Shown here: positions 26,547 through 35,876 of the stretch, one piece after another
Layout of the letters: each line of letters begins with the position of its first letter
Numbering within the stretch: the first letter of the stretch is position 1
Assembly (NCBI RefSeq): GCF_026341775.1
Contig: NZ_JAPEOB010000002.1
Coordinates: forward strand, 2,666,001 to 2,730,000
DNA length: 64,000 nucleotides
From: Streptomyces sp. NBC_00654
GTDB taxonomy: Bacteria; Actinomycetota; Actinomycetes; Streptomycetales; Streptomycetaceae
Reading direction: 5' to 3'
Program-made: the position numbers and the translations under genes
Notes under the pieces: generated by a model
What the model saw: only the letters and a program-made list of their open reading frames with translations
What the model was told of the DNA's origin: nothing
Databases searched by the model: none

Positions 26547-27956
26547 ATGCCGACCTGCCCGAACGGACACCAGTCGGGTTCCGAGGACTGGTGCGAGGTC
26601 TGCGGACACCGCATGGCCGGAGCGGGTGCGCCCGCCGGCGCGGTACCGCCGCCGCCTCCCCCGCCGCCCGCGCCCGGATACGGCTTCCCACAGGGCCCCG
26701 GCCCTGGCTCGCAGCCGACCGTGCACGCCGAGCTGTGCCCGCAGTGCCGCACCCCGCGTGAGGCGATGGCGCCGTTCTGCGAGGAGTGCCGCTGGAACTT
26801 CCTCACCAACACGGCGACCTCGTACACCCCGATCGCCCCGCCGCACGGCGCTCAGAGCGGCAGCCCGGTGCCGGGGCTCAACCTGCCGCCCGGCTTCCAG
26901 GCCCAGCAGCCGCCGCAGCAGGCGTCGCCCCCACAGCCTCCGCAGCAGCAGTCGGCACCGCCGCAGCAGCCGCGTGATCCGTTCGAGTACCAGGGCTCGC
27001 GCCCCTCGCAGGTGAACCGCCCGGCCGAACCGCTCGCGTCGGAGCAGCCCGGTCCCGGGCTGGGCGGCCCCGGTGGGCAGCCCGGCCCCGGTGGGCAGCT
27101 CGGTCCCGGTGGGCAGCCCTGTCCCGGTGGGCAGGGTGGGCCGCCGCCTCCGCCGTCGTTCCAGCAGGGGCCTCCGCCGTCGTTCCAGCAGAGTGCGCCG
27201 CCCCCTCCGTCGTTCCAGCAGCAGCCCGCCCCGCCGTCGTTCCAGCAGCAGTCGGCGCCTTCGCCGTTCCCGCCGCACCAGCAGCAGTCGGCACCGCCCG
27301 CGCAGCCGCAGGCCCCGCAGACCGGCGGGGACGACTGGATGCTGTCACCTCCCTCTCAGGCACAGGCACCGCAGGCACAGGCACCACAGGCGCCCCAGGC
27401 ACCTCAGCCGCCCGTCCCGCAGCTGCCGCAGGGATACCAGCCGCAGGTTCCGCAGACGCCCCAGACGTCCCAGGGGCCGCAGGGAGCACCGCAGTTCCCG
27501 GGGCAGGGACACGAGCAGGGGCAGCACCAGCCGCCCGCCGCTCACGGCGCCACCACCTGGACGGCCGTCATCGCCCCGGACCGTGAGTACTTCCTGGCGA
27601 TGATGCAGCGCAGCGGCCCCGAGGCGACCGGGCTCAATCTGCCCGCGTACTCCCCGGAGCAGCGCCTCGCGCTCACCGGCAACCAGATCACCATCGGGCG
27701 CCGCCGGCACAGCACCGGGGAGTCGCCCGACGTCGACCTCTCGGTGCCGCCGGAGGACCCGGGCGTCTCGCACCAGCACGCGGTGCTGGTGCAGCAGCCC
27801 GACGGGAGCTGGGCCGTGGTCGACCAGAACTCCACCAACGGCACCACGCTCAACGGTGCCGAGGACCCGATCCAGCCCTATGTCCCCGTCCCGCTCCAGG
27901 ACGGTGACCAGGTGCACGTCGGTGCCTGGACGACGATCACGGTCCGCCGGGACTGA
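26547..27956 (+). CDS. FHA-domain protein with zinc ribbons and Pro/Gln-rich linker
   Basis: This 469-residue protein has two N-terminal ribbons (CPNGHQSGSEDWCEVCGHRM; CPQCRTPREAMAPFCEECRW). A long disordered Pro/Gln/Gly linker (about residues 90-325) follows, with repeated GGPGGQ and PPSFQQ units. The C-terminal FHA domain (about 365-469) has TIGRRRHSTGESPDVDLS, DPGVSHQHAVLVQQ and NSTNGTTLNG. The Arg, Ser-His and Asn residues that read phosphothreonine are present. In PknG systems the FHA protein GarA is both kinase substrate and effector. This protein is larger but sits in the same operon, so it may be the output of the cassette. Ribosome-binding site AGAGGGGGAAG upstream. Confidence 0.9.
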   Translation: MPTCPNGHQSGSEDWCEVCGHRMAGAGAPAGAVPPPPPPPPAPGYGFPQGPGPGSQPTVHAELCPQCRTPREAMAPFCEECRWNFLTNTATSYTPIAPPHGAQSGSPVPGLNLPPGFQAQQPPQQASPPQPPQQQSAPPQQPRDPFEYQGSRPSQVNRPAEPLASEQPGPGLGGPGGQPGPGGQLGPGGQPCPGGQGGPPPPPSFQQGPPPSFQQSAPPPPSFQQQPAPPSFQQQSAPSPFPPHQQQSAPPAQPQAPQTGGDDWMLSPPSQAQAPQAQAPQAPQAPQPPVPQLPQGYQPQVPQTPQTSQGPQGAPQFPGQGHEQGQHQPPAAHGATTWTAVIAPDREYFLAMMQRSGPEATGLNLPAYSPEQRLALTGNQITIGRRRHSTGESPDVDLSVPPEDPGVSHQHAVLVQQPDGSWAVVDQNSTNGTTLNGAEDPIQPYVPVPLQDGDQVHVGAWTTITVRRD

Positions 27957-27976
27957 TCCGGACCGGTCCGGATCAG
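27953..27976. terminator. Perfect 24-bp palindrome carrying both convergent stop codons
   Basis: CTGATCCGGACC is followed directly by its exact reverse complement. The TGA of the FHA gene (27954-27956) lies in the left arm and the stop of the minus-strand methyltransferase gene (27973-27975) in the right arm. It would fold as a hairpin in either transcript and so may be a bidirectional terminator. Confidence 0.65.
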
Positions 27977-28965
27977 GGGTCCACCTCGGCGAGCGGCCAG
28001 GCGTACGGCCCCTCCGGGTCGTCCAGCCAGGCCCACTGCCCGTCCGGCCCGACCGTGATGCCGTACCTCTCCCTCCGGGGGCGCCGCTCGCGCCGCCAGA
28101 GGGAGAGTGCTTCGTGCGGATCGAGACTGCCCTCGGTCAGGGTCAGCAGGAAGTGGAAGAGTTCCTCGTCGAACACGTCCCTCGGCAGTCCGCCGAGGGG
28201 CCGGCTCCGGGCGGGCGGGGGCAGCGCACCGCGCAGGTGCACGAAGTACGCCGGGGTGTGCAGGAACCGGCCCTCCGCGTACCGGCCGTGCGCCGTCTCC
28301 CGTACGCGCAGGGAGATCAGCCCGGTCGCGAACGGGGCCAGGATCCGTCCGCCCGGCCGGCACTGGGCCAGCCAGGCGTGCGGTACGGACGGCAGGGTGC
28401 AGGTGGCGATGATCCGGTCGTACGGGGCCCGTGCCGGGCAGCCGCGCGCCCCGTCGCCCGTGATCACCGCCGGGCGGTAGCCGGCCGCGGCCAGGTGGCG
28501 GCGGGCCGACTCCGTGATCTCGGGGTCCAGGTCGACGGTGGTCACGGCCCGGTCGCCGAGCCGGTGGGCGAGCAGCGCCGCGTTGTATCCGGTGCCCGCG
28601 CCGATCTCCAGGACCGTGTGCCCGTCCCGTACGTCCAGTTCGTCGAGCATCCGGGCCATCAGGGAGGGCTGGCTGCTCGACGAGATGAGTTCGCCGTCCC
28701 GGATCCGGGTGGCCAGCGGGGCGTCCGCGTACACCCCGCGCAGCCAGCGTCCGCGCCGCGCGGGATCGGGGTCCTCGCCCCAGAGCCGTTCGTACCCCCG
28801 GGACCCGCTGATGTAGAAGTACGGCACGAACAGATGGCGCGGTACGTCCTCGAAGGCGGCCCGCCAGGCGGGGTCCCCGAGCGCTCCGGCCGCCGCGACC
28901 GCCCGCGCCAGGGACCACCGCGCCGCCTCGACGTCGGCCGCGAACTGTTCGTGGTGTGCGCCCAT
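27973..28965 (-). CDS. PCMT-like methyltransferase (protein-L-isoaspartate O-methyltransferase family)
   Basis: The ATG at 28965 gives 330 residues; the frame stays open upstream without features. The SAM-binding motif I is VLEIGAGTGYNAALLAHRLG, preceded by the family-specific ISSSSQPSLMARMLDEL. VTTVDLDPEITESARRHLAA and PYDRIIATCTLPSVPHAWL follow, then a C-terminal extension of about 110 residues absent from the short classical enzyme. PCMT repairs isoaspartyl residues using SAM. In actinobacteria many extended relatives have other or unknown acceptors, so the substrate is open. It is divergent from the haemoglobin gene. Confidence 0.82.
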   Translation of the reverse strand: MGAHHEQFAADVEAARWSLARAVAAAGALGDPAWRAAFEDVPRHLFVPYFYISGSRGYERLWGEDPDPARRGRWLRGVYADAPLATRIRDGELISSSSQPSLMARMLDELDVRDGHTVLEIGAGTGYNAALLAHRLGDRAVTTVDLDPEITESARRHLAAAGYRPAVITGDGARGCPARAPYDRIIATCTLPSVPHAWLAQCRPGGRILAPFATGLISLRVRETAHGRYAEGRFLHTPAYFVHLRGALPPPARSRPLGGLPRDVFDEELFHFLLTLTEGSLDPHEALSLWRRERRPRRERYGITVGPDGQWAWLDDPEGPYAWPLAEVDP

Positions 28966-29075
28966 GCCCCCACTGTCCTGCGGCGGCGCTCCGGGGGCGA
29001 GTACCGCGACGGACTCCGCGGCGGGTGTTGCGGTCGGGGGCGGCCGGGCGGGTGTACGGGCGGGTGTACGGGCAA

Positions 29076-29089
29076 GGGTCCTAGGACCC
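29076..29089. promoter_or_regulatory. Perfect 14-bp palindrome between methyltransferase and haemoglobin genes
   Basis: GGGTCCTAGGACCC is perfectly self-complementary and lies in the 159-bp divergent intergenic region, 36 bp before the haemoglobin start. It could be an operator. No regulator is identified. Confidence 0.4.
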
Positions 29090-29124
29090 GGGTCCTCGGC
29101 CGGTGCGTCTGCGACCATGGACGG

Positions 29125-29529
29125 GTGACAGAGATTCCGCACGGCACGCTTCAGGAGCAGACCTTCTACGAGCAGGTCGGCGGCGAGGAGACCTTCCGGC
29201 GCCTGGTCCACCGCTTCTACGAGGGGGTCGCGGACGACGAGCTGCTGCGGCCGATGTACCCGGAGGAGGATCTGGGCCCGGCCGAGGAGCGGTTCACGCT
29301 GTTCCTGATCCAGTACTGGGGCGGCCCCCGGACCTACGGCGAACAGCGCGGGCACCCCCGGCTGCGGATGCGGCACGTGCCGTTCCGGGTCGACCGGGCC
29401 GCTCATGACGCCTGGCTGGGCCATATGCGGGTCGCGCTCGACGAGCTCGGCCTGGCGCCCGAACACGAGCAGCAGCTGTGGAAATACCTCACCTACGCCG
29501 CCGCCTCGATGATCAATACTGCGGACTGA
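29125..29529 (+). CDS. glbO: Truncated haemoglobin, group II (GlbO type)
   Basis: A GTG start at 29125 gives 134 residues, the normal length; the longer open frame upstream runs over the neighbouring gene region. The group II pattern is strong: GGEETFRRLVHRFYEGVADD with Tyr B10, LLRPMYPEEDLGPAEERFTL, FLIQYWGGPRTYGEQRGHPR, LRMRHVPFRV with the proximal His F8, and AHDAWLGHM with Trp G8. It binds haem and O2 or NO in the cytoplasm. No strong ribosome-binding site is visible. Confidence 0.93.
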   Translation: MTEIPHGTLQEQTFYEQVGGEETFRRLVHRFYEGVADDELLRPMYPEEDLGPAEERFTLFLIQYWGGPRTYGEQRGHPRLRMRHVPFRVDRAAHDAWLGHMRVALDELGLAPEHEQQLWKYLTYAAASMINTAD

Positions 29530-29674
29530 TATCCGGAATGCAGGACTCCATCCCCGGATAACGGTCACGATCGGATCAAGGTGACCCCGCAAGCGGTTTC
29601 CATAACCCTGTGCCCTCTGAAAGCATCACCTGGACGTCGGGGGGCGTGCGGGTTCAGGGGTTCTGGGGGGTCAG

Positions 29675-32600
29675 GTGACGGGTTTCGTCTTTCTGCGGGT
29701 GAGGGCGCACCGGCTCCTTCTCGCCGCCGCGCTCCTGGCGGTGCTGCTGACCACATCGGTGCTGGCGGCGCTCACCGCGTTCTCCGGTTCCGTGGGCGAT
29801 GCCGCGCTGCGTCACACGCTCACCAACCGCTCCGCCGCCTCCGCCTCCCTGGTCGTCTCCGCCCAGGTGGACCAGCAGAACCGGCAGGAGCGCGAGCAGG
29901 CGGAGCAGGCCGCCCGCAAGGCGGCCCGCGAGACCTTCGGCGGGCTGCCCGTGACCGTACGGAAGCTGGAGAGCTCGGGGCCGTACGCGCTGCCGCGCGA
30001 CCTCCAGGCCCCGGCCGCCCGGCGCGGTGAACCCGACCTCACCCACTTCGCCGCGCTCGACCGCAGCCGGGTCCGGCTCACCGCGGGCCGGCTGCCGGTG
30101 GCCACGAAGGGCGAGGGCCCCGTACAGGTGGCCCTGCCCGGTGTCGCTGCCGAGATCCTGAAGCTGAAGCCGGGCTCCCGGCTCACCCTCACCGACCGGC
30201 TGAGCGAAACCCGGCAGCAGGTGCTGATCACCGGCCTGTACGAGGTGTCCGACCAGTCCGACGCGTACTGGCAGCTGGACTCGCTCAACGGGCGCGGGGT
30301 CCGCAAGGTCGTCTTCACCACCTACGGCCCGCTGCTCACCGATCCCGCTCTGCTCGGCTCCGGCCGGCTCAGCACCGGCGACACGTCCTGGCTGGCCACG
30401 GCCGACTTCCGGACGGTGACCACCGACTCCATGGACGCGCTGCGCGAGGCGTCCACGAACGGGCCGAAGGCCCTGCTGGCCACCCCGGTGTTCAAGAACA
30501 GCGCCACCGCGCGGATCGGGCTCCCCACCGTTCTCGACCAGACCGACCGGGCGCTCCTCGTCGCCCGCTCGACGCTGATGATCGTCGCGGTGCAGCTCGT
30601 ACTGCTCGCCGCGTACGCCCTGCTGCTGGTGGCCCGGCTGCTGAGCAGCGAACGCGGCGGCGAGACCGAACTGCTGCGGGCCCGCGGCGGTTCGCGTGGC
30701 CGGATCACATCGTTCGCGGCGATCGAGGCCCTGATGCTCGCGGTGCCCGCCGCCGTCATCGCCCCGCTGCTCGCGGGGCCGCTGACCCGGCTGCTCGCGG
30801 AGCGCAGCGAACTCTCGCGGATCGGGCTGCGGTTCGGGGAGGCGACCACCGGCACGGTGTGGCTGGTCGCCGCCGCCGTCGCGCTGGCCTGCGCACTGGC
30901 CGTGGTGGCGCCCGCGCTGGCCGCCAGTGCGGGCGGCGGTGGCCGCAGAACGCGCGCCGCCGCCCTCCCCGGCCCGGTGCGCGCGGGTGCCGACCTCGGA
31001 CTGCTGCTGATCGCCGCGGTGGCGTACTGGCAGCTGGACCGCCAGACCGGCGGTTCCGGCGGCGGGGCGCTCAGCGGTGACCGGGAGGGGGACCTCGGCA
31101 TCGATCCGCTGCTGGTGGCCGCCCCCGCGCTGGCGCTGCTCGCGGGCACCGTACTGACCCTGCGCCTGCTGCCCCCGGCCGCGAAGCTCGCGGAGCGCCG
31201 CGCGGCGAGCGGCCGCGGGCTGCCCGCCGCGCTGGCCGGCTGGCAGTTCAGCCGTCGGCCGCTGCGCGGTGCCGGACCGGTGCTGCTGCTCGTCCTCTCG
31301 GTCGCGATGGGCATGCTGGCCATCGGTCAGAGCGCCTCGTGGAACCGCTCGCAGGGCGACCAGGCGGACTTCCGCTCCGGCGCCTCGGTCCGCATGGTGG
31401 GCGGGCTCAGCGGCGATCCGGCGAAGGCCGCCACCTACCTGGAACTTCCCGGCGTGCGGGAGGCGGCACCCGCCTACCGCACCGAGGTGGAGCTTTCCGG
31501 CCAGCGCATGGGCCAGGTCATCGCCCTGGACACCGGGCACGCCGACGAGGGCATGCTGATCCGCGCCGACCTCGCCGACGGGAAGCCGCGGCAGCTGTTC
31601 GACGCGATCGCCCCAGCGAAGACCGTCCGTACCGGGCTGTTGCTGCCCAAGGGCAGCGAGCGGCTGACGTTCGACGTACGGATCGACGGCCGGGCCGCGA
31701 AGAAGCGGGCCGCGGGGCCGCCGGAGCCGGGGCCGACGGTCACCGTGCTGCTGGAGGACCGCTACGGCCTTCCGCACCGGATACTCGCCGGGCAGATACC
31801 CATCGACGGCAAGCCGCACACCCTCTCGCTCCCCGTGGCCGCCACGGCCGAACTGGCCGTGACCGGCTTCGAGATCGACGACCAGCCGGCCGGGGACCGC
31901 ACCCGGCAGCGCCGGTTCACCGTGAGCGGGCCGGCCGCCACGACCGCCGATGGCGGGCAACGGCCGCTGCGCGCGCAGGACGGACTGCGCTGGCAGGCCG
32001 TCACGACGATCAACGAACTCGGCGAGGAGCGGCCCGGTCCGGTTCCGGCCGAGGCGAAGACGTCCGGGGACGCCCCGGCCTTCGACTACAACACCGGGAT
32101 CTCCGCGGACGGACCGTCGGAGTACATCCCCGCGACCAGCAGCCTGCGGATCGCCACCGTCCGCCCGAAGGCGGCACCGCTCAAGGCGGTCGTGACGGAC
32201 GCGTATCTGAAGGCCGCGGGCGCGAAGCTGGGCGATGAGGTCGACCTCAACCTGGCCGGGAACGTGGTGCGGGTGGCGCTCGTGAAGTCCGTACGCCAGC
32301 TGCCCACGACCGGCGCCGACGCCGACGCCCTGACGGAATCCGGGGACTCCGCGTCCCGGGCCAAGGACGGCGGCGGCATGCTGCTCGACCTCCGGTCCGT
32401 CACCGCACTGCTCGCCGAACGGGCGGGTGCCACCATCTCCCCCACCGAGTGGTGGATGAGCACGGACCCCGGTGACTCCTCGAAGGTGGCCGCCGCACTG
32501 CGCGAGCTGCCCGACACCGACCCGGCCCAGGTCCAGGTGCGCGACGAGACCGCCCAGGACCTGGTCAACGACCCGCTGGGGGCGGGGCCGCAGTCCGCGC

Positions 32601-33007
32601 TCCTCGCCGTGACCGTGGTGGCCGCCGCGCTGGCGGCGGTCGGCTTCGCGGTCAGCGCGGCGGGCTCGCAGCGTGAACGGTCCGCGGAGTTCGCGGTGCT
32701 GCGGGCCCTGGGGGCACCGCGCCGCCGGCTGGCCCGGATGATCGCCGCCGAACAGGGCGTGCTGATCACGATCGCGCTGCTGGTCGGGCTGGCCCTCGGA
32801 GCCGCACTGACCAGGGCAGTCGTGCCACTCATCGTGCTGACCAGGCAGGCGGCCCAGCCGGTGCCCGAGGTCCTGGTGCAGCTGCCGGCCGGCCAGGTCG
32901 CCACACTGCTGGCCGGGGTCGCCGCGCTGCCGTTGCTGACCGTAGCGGCGATCGCGCTGCGCCGCGCCGACCCGGCGGTATCGCTGCGCCACCAGGGGGA
33001 CAACTGA
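29675..33007 (+). CDS. Large FtsX-type ABC transporter permease 1
   Basis: This 1110-residue membrane protein starts at GTG 29675 (GGGGGG upstream). An N-terminal helix (LLLAAALLAVLLTTSVLAAL) is followed by an extracytoplasmic region, then a block of helices around residues 295-500, a second large extracytoplasmic domain, and a C-terminal FtsX block (LLAVTVVAAALAAVGFAVSA, then ERSAEFAVLRALGAPRRRLA). Two FtsX units in one chain are typical of the large actinobacterial MacB-like permeases. The next two genes encode a second permease and the ATPase, so the three form one export or mechanotransmission complex. Substrate unknown. Confidence 0.88.
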   Translation: MTGFVFLRVRAHRLLLAAALLAVLLTTSVLAALTAFSGSVGDAALRHTLTNRSAASASLVVSAQVDQQNRQEREQAEQAARKAARETFGGLPVTVRKLESSGPYALPRDLQAPAARRGEPDLTHFAALDRSRVRLTAGRLPVATKGEGPVQVALPGVAAEILKLKPGSRLTLTDRLSETRQQVLITGLYEVSDQSDAYWQLDSLNGRGVRKVVFTTYGPLLTDPALLGSGRLSTGDTSWLATADFRTVTTDSMDALREASTNGPKALLATPVFKNSATARIGLPTVLDQTDRALLVARSTLMIVAVQLVLLAAYALLLVARLLSSERGGETELLRARGGSRGRITSFAAIEALMLAVPAAVIAPLLAGPLTRLLAERSELSRIGLRFGEATTGTVWLVAAAVALACALAVVAPALAASAGGGGRRTRAAALPGPVRAGADLGLLLIAAVAYWQLDRQTGGSGGGALSGDREGDLGIDPLLVAAPALALLAGTVLTLRLLPPAAKLAERRAASGRGLPAALAGWQFSRRPLRGAGPVLLLVLSVAMGMLAIGQSASWNRSQGDQADFRSGASVRMVGGLSGDPAKAATYLELPGVREAAPAYRTEVELSGQRMGQVIALDTGHADEGMLIRADLADGKPRQLFDAIAPAKTVRTGLLLPKGSERLTFDVRIDGRAAKKRAAGPPEPGPTVTVLLEDRYGLPHRILAGQIPIDGKPHTLSLPVAATAELAVTGFEIDDQPAGDRTRQRRFTVSGPAATTADGGQRPLRAQDGLRWQAVTTINELGEERPGPVPAEAKTSGDAPAFDYNTGISADGPSEYIPATSSLRIATVRPKAAPLKAVVTDAYLKAAGAKLGDEVDLNLAGNVVRVALVKSVRQLPTTGADADALTESGDSASRAKDGGGMLLDLRSVTALLAERAGATISPTEWWMSTDPGDSSKVAAALRELPDTDPAQVQVRDETAQDLVNDPLGAGPQSALLAVTVVAAALAAVGFAVSAAGSQRERSAEFAVLRALGAPRRRLARMIAAEQGVLITIALLVGLALGAALTRAVVPLIVLTRQAAQPVPEVLVQLPAGQVATLLAGVAALPLLTVAAIALRRADPAVSLRHQGDN

Positions 33008-33008
33008 C

Positions 33009-35876
33009 ATGAGTGCCGACCAGAACCAGACCCCCGGAGCCCCGGGGGGCACGGACAGGACCGGGGCCGTCGCACGGGGCGCGGCCTGCGCCCCCTGGAT
33101 CCGTACCCGGCTGCGTACCGCTCCGGGCGCCGCGGCGGCGCTCGCGGGGCTGGTGCTGCTGACCTCGTTCCTCGCCGCCGCGTTCCCGCGTTCGGTGGAG
33201 GCGTACGAGACGCGGGGGCTGCGGCACGACATCGTCTCGGCCTCACCGGCGCGCAGCATCCTGGAAGTGACCTCGCCGCTCCCCGATCCCGATCTGAGCC
33301 CGGACACGCAGGACGCCGCGGTGCGGGGCGCCGGGCTGGCCGAGGTCGACACGGCGCTGAAGCAGATGCTGCCGGAGCCGGTACGGCCCGACCTCCCGAG
33401 GTCCTCCTACGGGGTGCACACCACGAACCCCGCCGCCGCGACCGAGCGGTGGCTGGACCGGCCCAACGGGCTCGACCCGAAGCTCACCTTCGCCACCCCG
33501 TCGGCGCTCGACAAGCACAGCAGGCTGCGCTCCGGACAGTGGCCGAAGGTCCGGGACGATGTCAGCGTGGACAGCCGGGAGGTGGAGGCCGCGGTCACCG
33601 CCGAGACGGCGTCCGCCCTGAAGATCAAGGTCGGCTCCACGATCGCGGTGCCCACCCGCACCGGTGAACCGCTGACCGTACGCGTCACGGGCATCATCAC
33701 CCCCCTGCGGCCCGCCGAGAGCTACTGGTCCGTCGAGCCGCTGTTCAAGGCACCGGTGCTGACCCCGACGCCCCCGACGCCGCGTGGCGGGGGGGAGCCG
33801 CTGTTCTTCTGGACGGCCGCGCTGCTGCTGCCGCAGGACGCCGCGCCCGCCCTGCTCGCCACGATGAACAAGCCCGAGGTGTACTGGCGCATCGCTCCGG
33901 ACACCTCGCGGCTCACCGGGCTCGACGTGGCCGGGCTCCGGTCCGCCGTCGCCTCGCTGGAGAGCGGACCGGAGCTGCTGAACGTGCGGGAGACCGTGGG
34001 CCCCACCGCGGCGCTCACCACCTCGCTGGACGACATCGTCCTCAGCCATGCGCAGATGCGGTCCGCGATCGGTCCCGTCGTGACGGTCGCCGGGGTCGGG
34101 ATCGGGGCGGTCGCCGCCGTCGTCCTGCTGATGACGGGCGCCCTGATCGGCGGACGCCGCCACAGCGAACTGGCCCTGATGCGCTCGCGCGGCGGCTCCC
34201 TGCGGGGCATCGGCCGGCGCCTGTTCACGGAGACCGCGGTGACCGTGCTGCCCGCGGCGGCGCTCGGGCTGCTGCTCGCCGTACTGACCGTCGGGCAGGC
34301 CCGGCTGTGGCCCGCGGTGACCGCCGCGGCAGTCACCGCCGCACTGGTCTGTGTCGCGCTGCCGCTCCGTACGACGTTGCAGCACGTCCGGCCGCAACTG
34401 CACGGCGCCCGGGACGACATGATGAACGCCCGGCCCTCCCAGCGGCGCACCATCGCCGAACTGACCCTGCTGGTCCTGGCGATCGGCGCGGTCGCCGCGC
34501 TGCGCCGCCGGGGCACGGGCGCGGGCGGCGGCACCGACCTGCTGGTCAGCTCGGCACCCGTACTCGTCGGGCTGATCGCGGCCCTCGTCCTCGTACGGCT
34601 CTATCCGCTGCCCCTGCGGCTGGCCTCGCGCCCCGTCGCCCGGCTGCGCGGTGCCATCGGTTTCCTGTCGCTGGCCCGCGCCGGGCGCGCCTCCTCCAGC
34701 GGCACACTGCCGTTGCTGGCGCTGCTGATCGCGCTGACCACGGCGGCGTTCGGCGGCTCGGTGCTGGCGGGGATCGGGGACGCCCGTGACGACGCGGCGC
34801 TGGCGGCGGTCGGGGCGGACGCGCGGATCAGCGGTCCGGACGGGCCTCTTCCGCTGCCGGACGGCCTCGCCGAGCGGGTGCGCAGGGTGGACGGTGTCGA
34901 TGATGTGGCGGCCGTCCAGGTCGAGTTCGGCGTCGTGCTGCCGGCCGCCCCGGGCGACGGCGGTCAGACGAAGACCGCCGCCCTGCTGGGCGTCGATCCC
35001 CAGTCGTACGCACGGCTGGCACGGTCCACGGGCCTGAAGTCCTTCCCCGCGCACCGGCTGAAGGCCACCGGCTCGGCGGCGCCGGTCCCCGAGGGCACGG
35101 ATCCCTCACGCGACCGGGTGCTCCCCGTGATCGCCTCGCCGTCGGTGGCCGAACGGCTGGGGAAGGGCACGCACGCCGTCGACGCGCTCGCCGGGGACTT
35201 CAAGGTGAAGGTCGTGGGTGTCCAGCCGCTCACCTCGGCGGTGCCCAACACCGACTTCATGATCGTCAACAGCGCTTCGCTCACCTCGCGGCAGACCACG
35301 GCACTGTTCGTCACGGGCTCACAGCCGGACGCCGAGGAGCTGCGCGCGGCGACCCGGGACGCGGGCAAGGACCTCGTCGTCCGGCTGCGGTCCGTGGAGC
35401 GCGAGGCGTTCGTCGACAGCCCGATGCAGGAGGGCGCCGGGCGGATCTACACGGCGGCCATCGCGGCGGGCGCCGGCTACGCGCTGCTCGCCGTGCTGCT
35501 GTCGCTGCTCCAGACCGCGCCGGAGCGCACCACGCTGCTGGCACGGCTGCGCACCATGGGGCTCACCACCCGGCAGGGCAGGCGGCTCCTCGCGTTCGAG
35601 GCCATGCCGCAGGCGCTGCTGGCCGCCGTCGGCGGTCTGCTCGTCGGCTGGGCGACCATCACCCTGCTGGCCCCCGGGGTGGACCTGGCCTCGCTGGCGA
35701 TGTCCGGCACCGCCGGAGCCGCCCCGCTCACCGTTTCGCTGCGTGCCGATCCCTGGTCGCTGGTGCTCCCGGCGCTCGGGGTGGTCGTTCTCGCCGCCTC
35801 CGTGGCGGGCGTCCAGGCCTGGTGGGCGAGCCGCCGCGGATCGATCACCGAACTCAGGGCAGGAGACACCCGATGA
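33009..35876 (+). CDS. Large FtsX-type ABC transporter permease 2
   Basis: This 955-residue protein starts 2 bp after the first permease. The N-terminal cytoplasmic tail and helix (AAAALAGLVLLTSFLAAAFP) lead to an extracytoplasmic domain. A central FtsX block (VVTVAGVGIGAVAAVVLLMT, GGRRHSELALMRSRGGSLRG) follows, then a further extracytoplasmic domain and a C-terminal FtsX block (YALLAVLLSLLQTAPERTTL, LARLRTMGLTTRQGRRL). It is homologous in layout to the first permease. Its TGA overlaps the ATPase ATG. Confidence 0.88.
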   Translation: MSADQNQTPGAPGGTDRTGAVARGAACAPWIRTRLRTAPGAAAALAGLVLLTSFLAAAFPRSVEAYETRGLRHDIVSASPARSILEVTSPLPDPDLSPDTQDAAVRGAGLAEVDTALKQMLPEPVRPDLPRSSYGVHTTNPAAATERWLDRPNGLDPKLTFATPSALDKHSRLRSGQWPKVRDDVSVDSREVEAAVTAETASALKIKVGSTIAVPTRTGEPLTVRVTGIITPLRPAESYWSVEPLFKAPVLTPTPPTPRGGGEPLFFWTAALLLPQDAAPALLATMNKPEVYWRIAPDTSRLTGLDVAGLRSAVASLESGPELLNVRETVGPTAALTTSLDDIVLSHAQMRSAIGPVVTVAGVGIGAVAAVVLLMTGALIGGRRHSELALMRSRGGSLRGIGRRLFTETAVTVLPAAALGLLLAVLTVGQARLWPAVTAAAVTAALVCVALPLRTTLQHVRPQLHGARDDMMNARPSQRRTIAELTLLVLAIGAVAALRRRGTGAGGGTDLLVSSAPVLVGLIAALVLVRLYPLPLRLASRPVARLRGAIGFLSLARAGRASSSGTLPLLALLIALTTAAFGGSVLAGIGDARDDAALAAVGADARISGPDGPLPLPDGLAERVRRVDGVDDVAAVQVEFGVVLPAAPGDGGQTKTAALLGVDPQSYARLARSTGLKSFPAHRLKATGSAAPVPEGTDPSRDRVLPVIASPSVAERLGKGTHAVDALAGDFKVKVVGVQPLTSAVPNTDFMIVNSASLTSRQTTALFVTGSQPDAEELRAATRDAGKDLVVRLRSVEREAFVDSPMQEGAGRIYTAAIAAGAGYALLAVLLSLLQTAPERTTLLARLRTMGLTTRQGRRLLAFEAMPQALLAAVGGLLVGWATITLLAPGVDLASLAMSGTAGAAPLTVSLRADPWSLVLPALGVVVLAASVAGVQAWWASRRGSITELRAGDTR

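Noticed and set aside
29654..33352. 1232-codon open frame on the minus strand
   Set aside because: Lies fully opposite two FtsX permease genes; composition is Arg/Gly/Gln-rich without domains, a high-GC antisense shadow.
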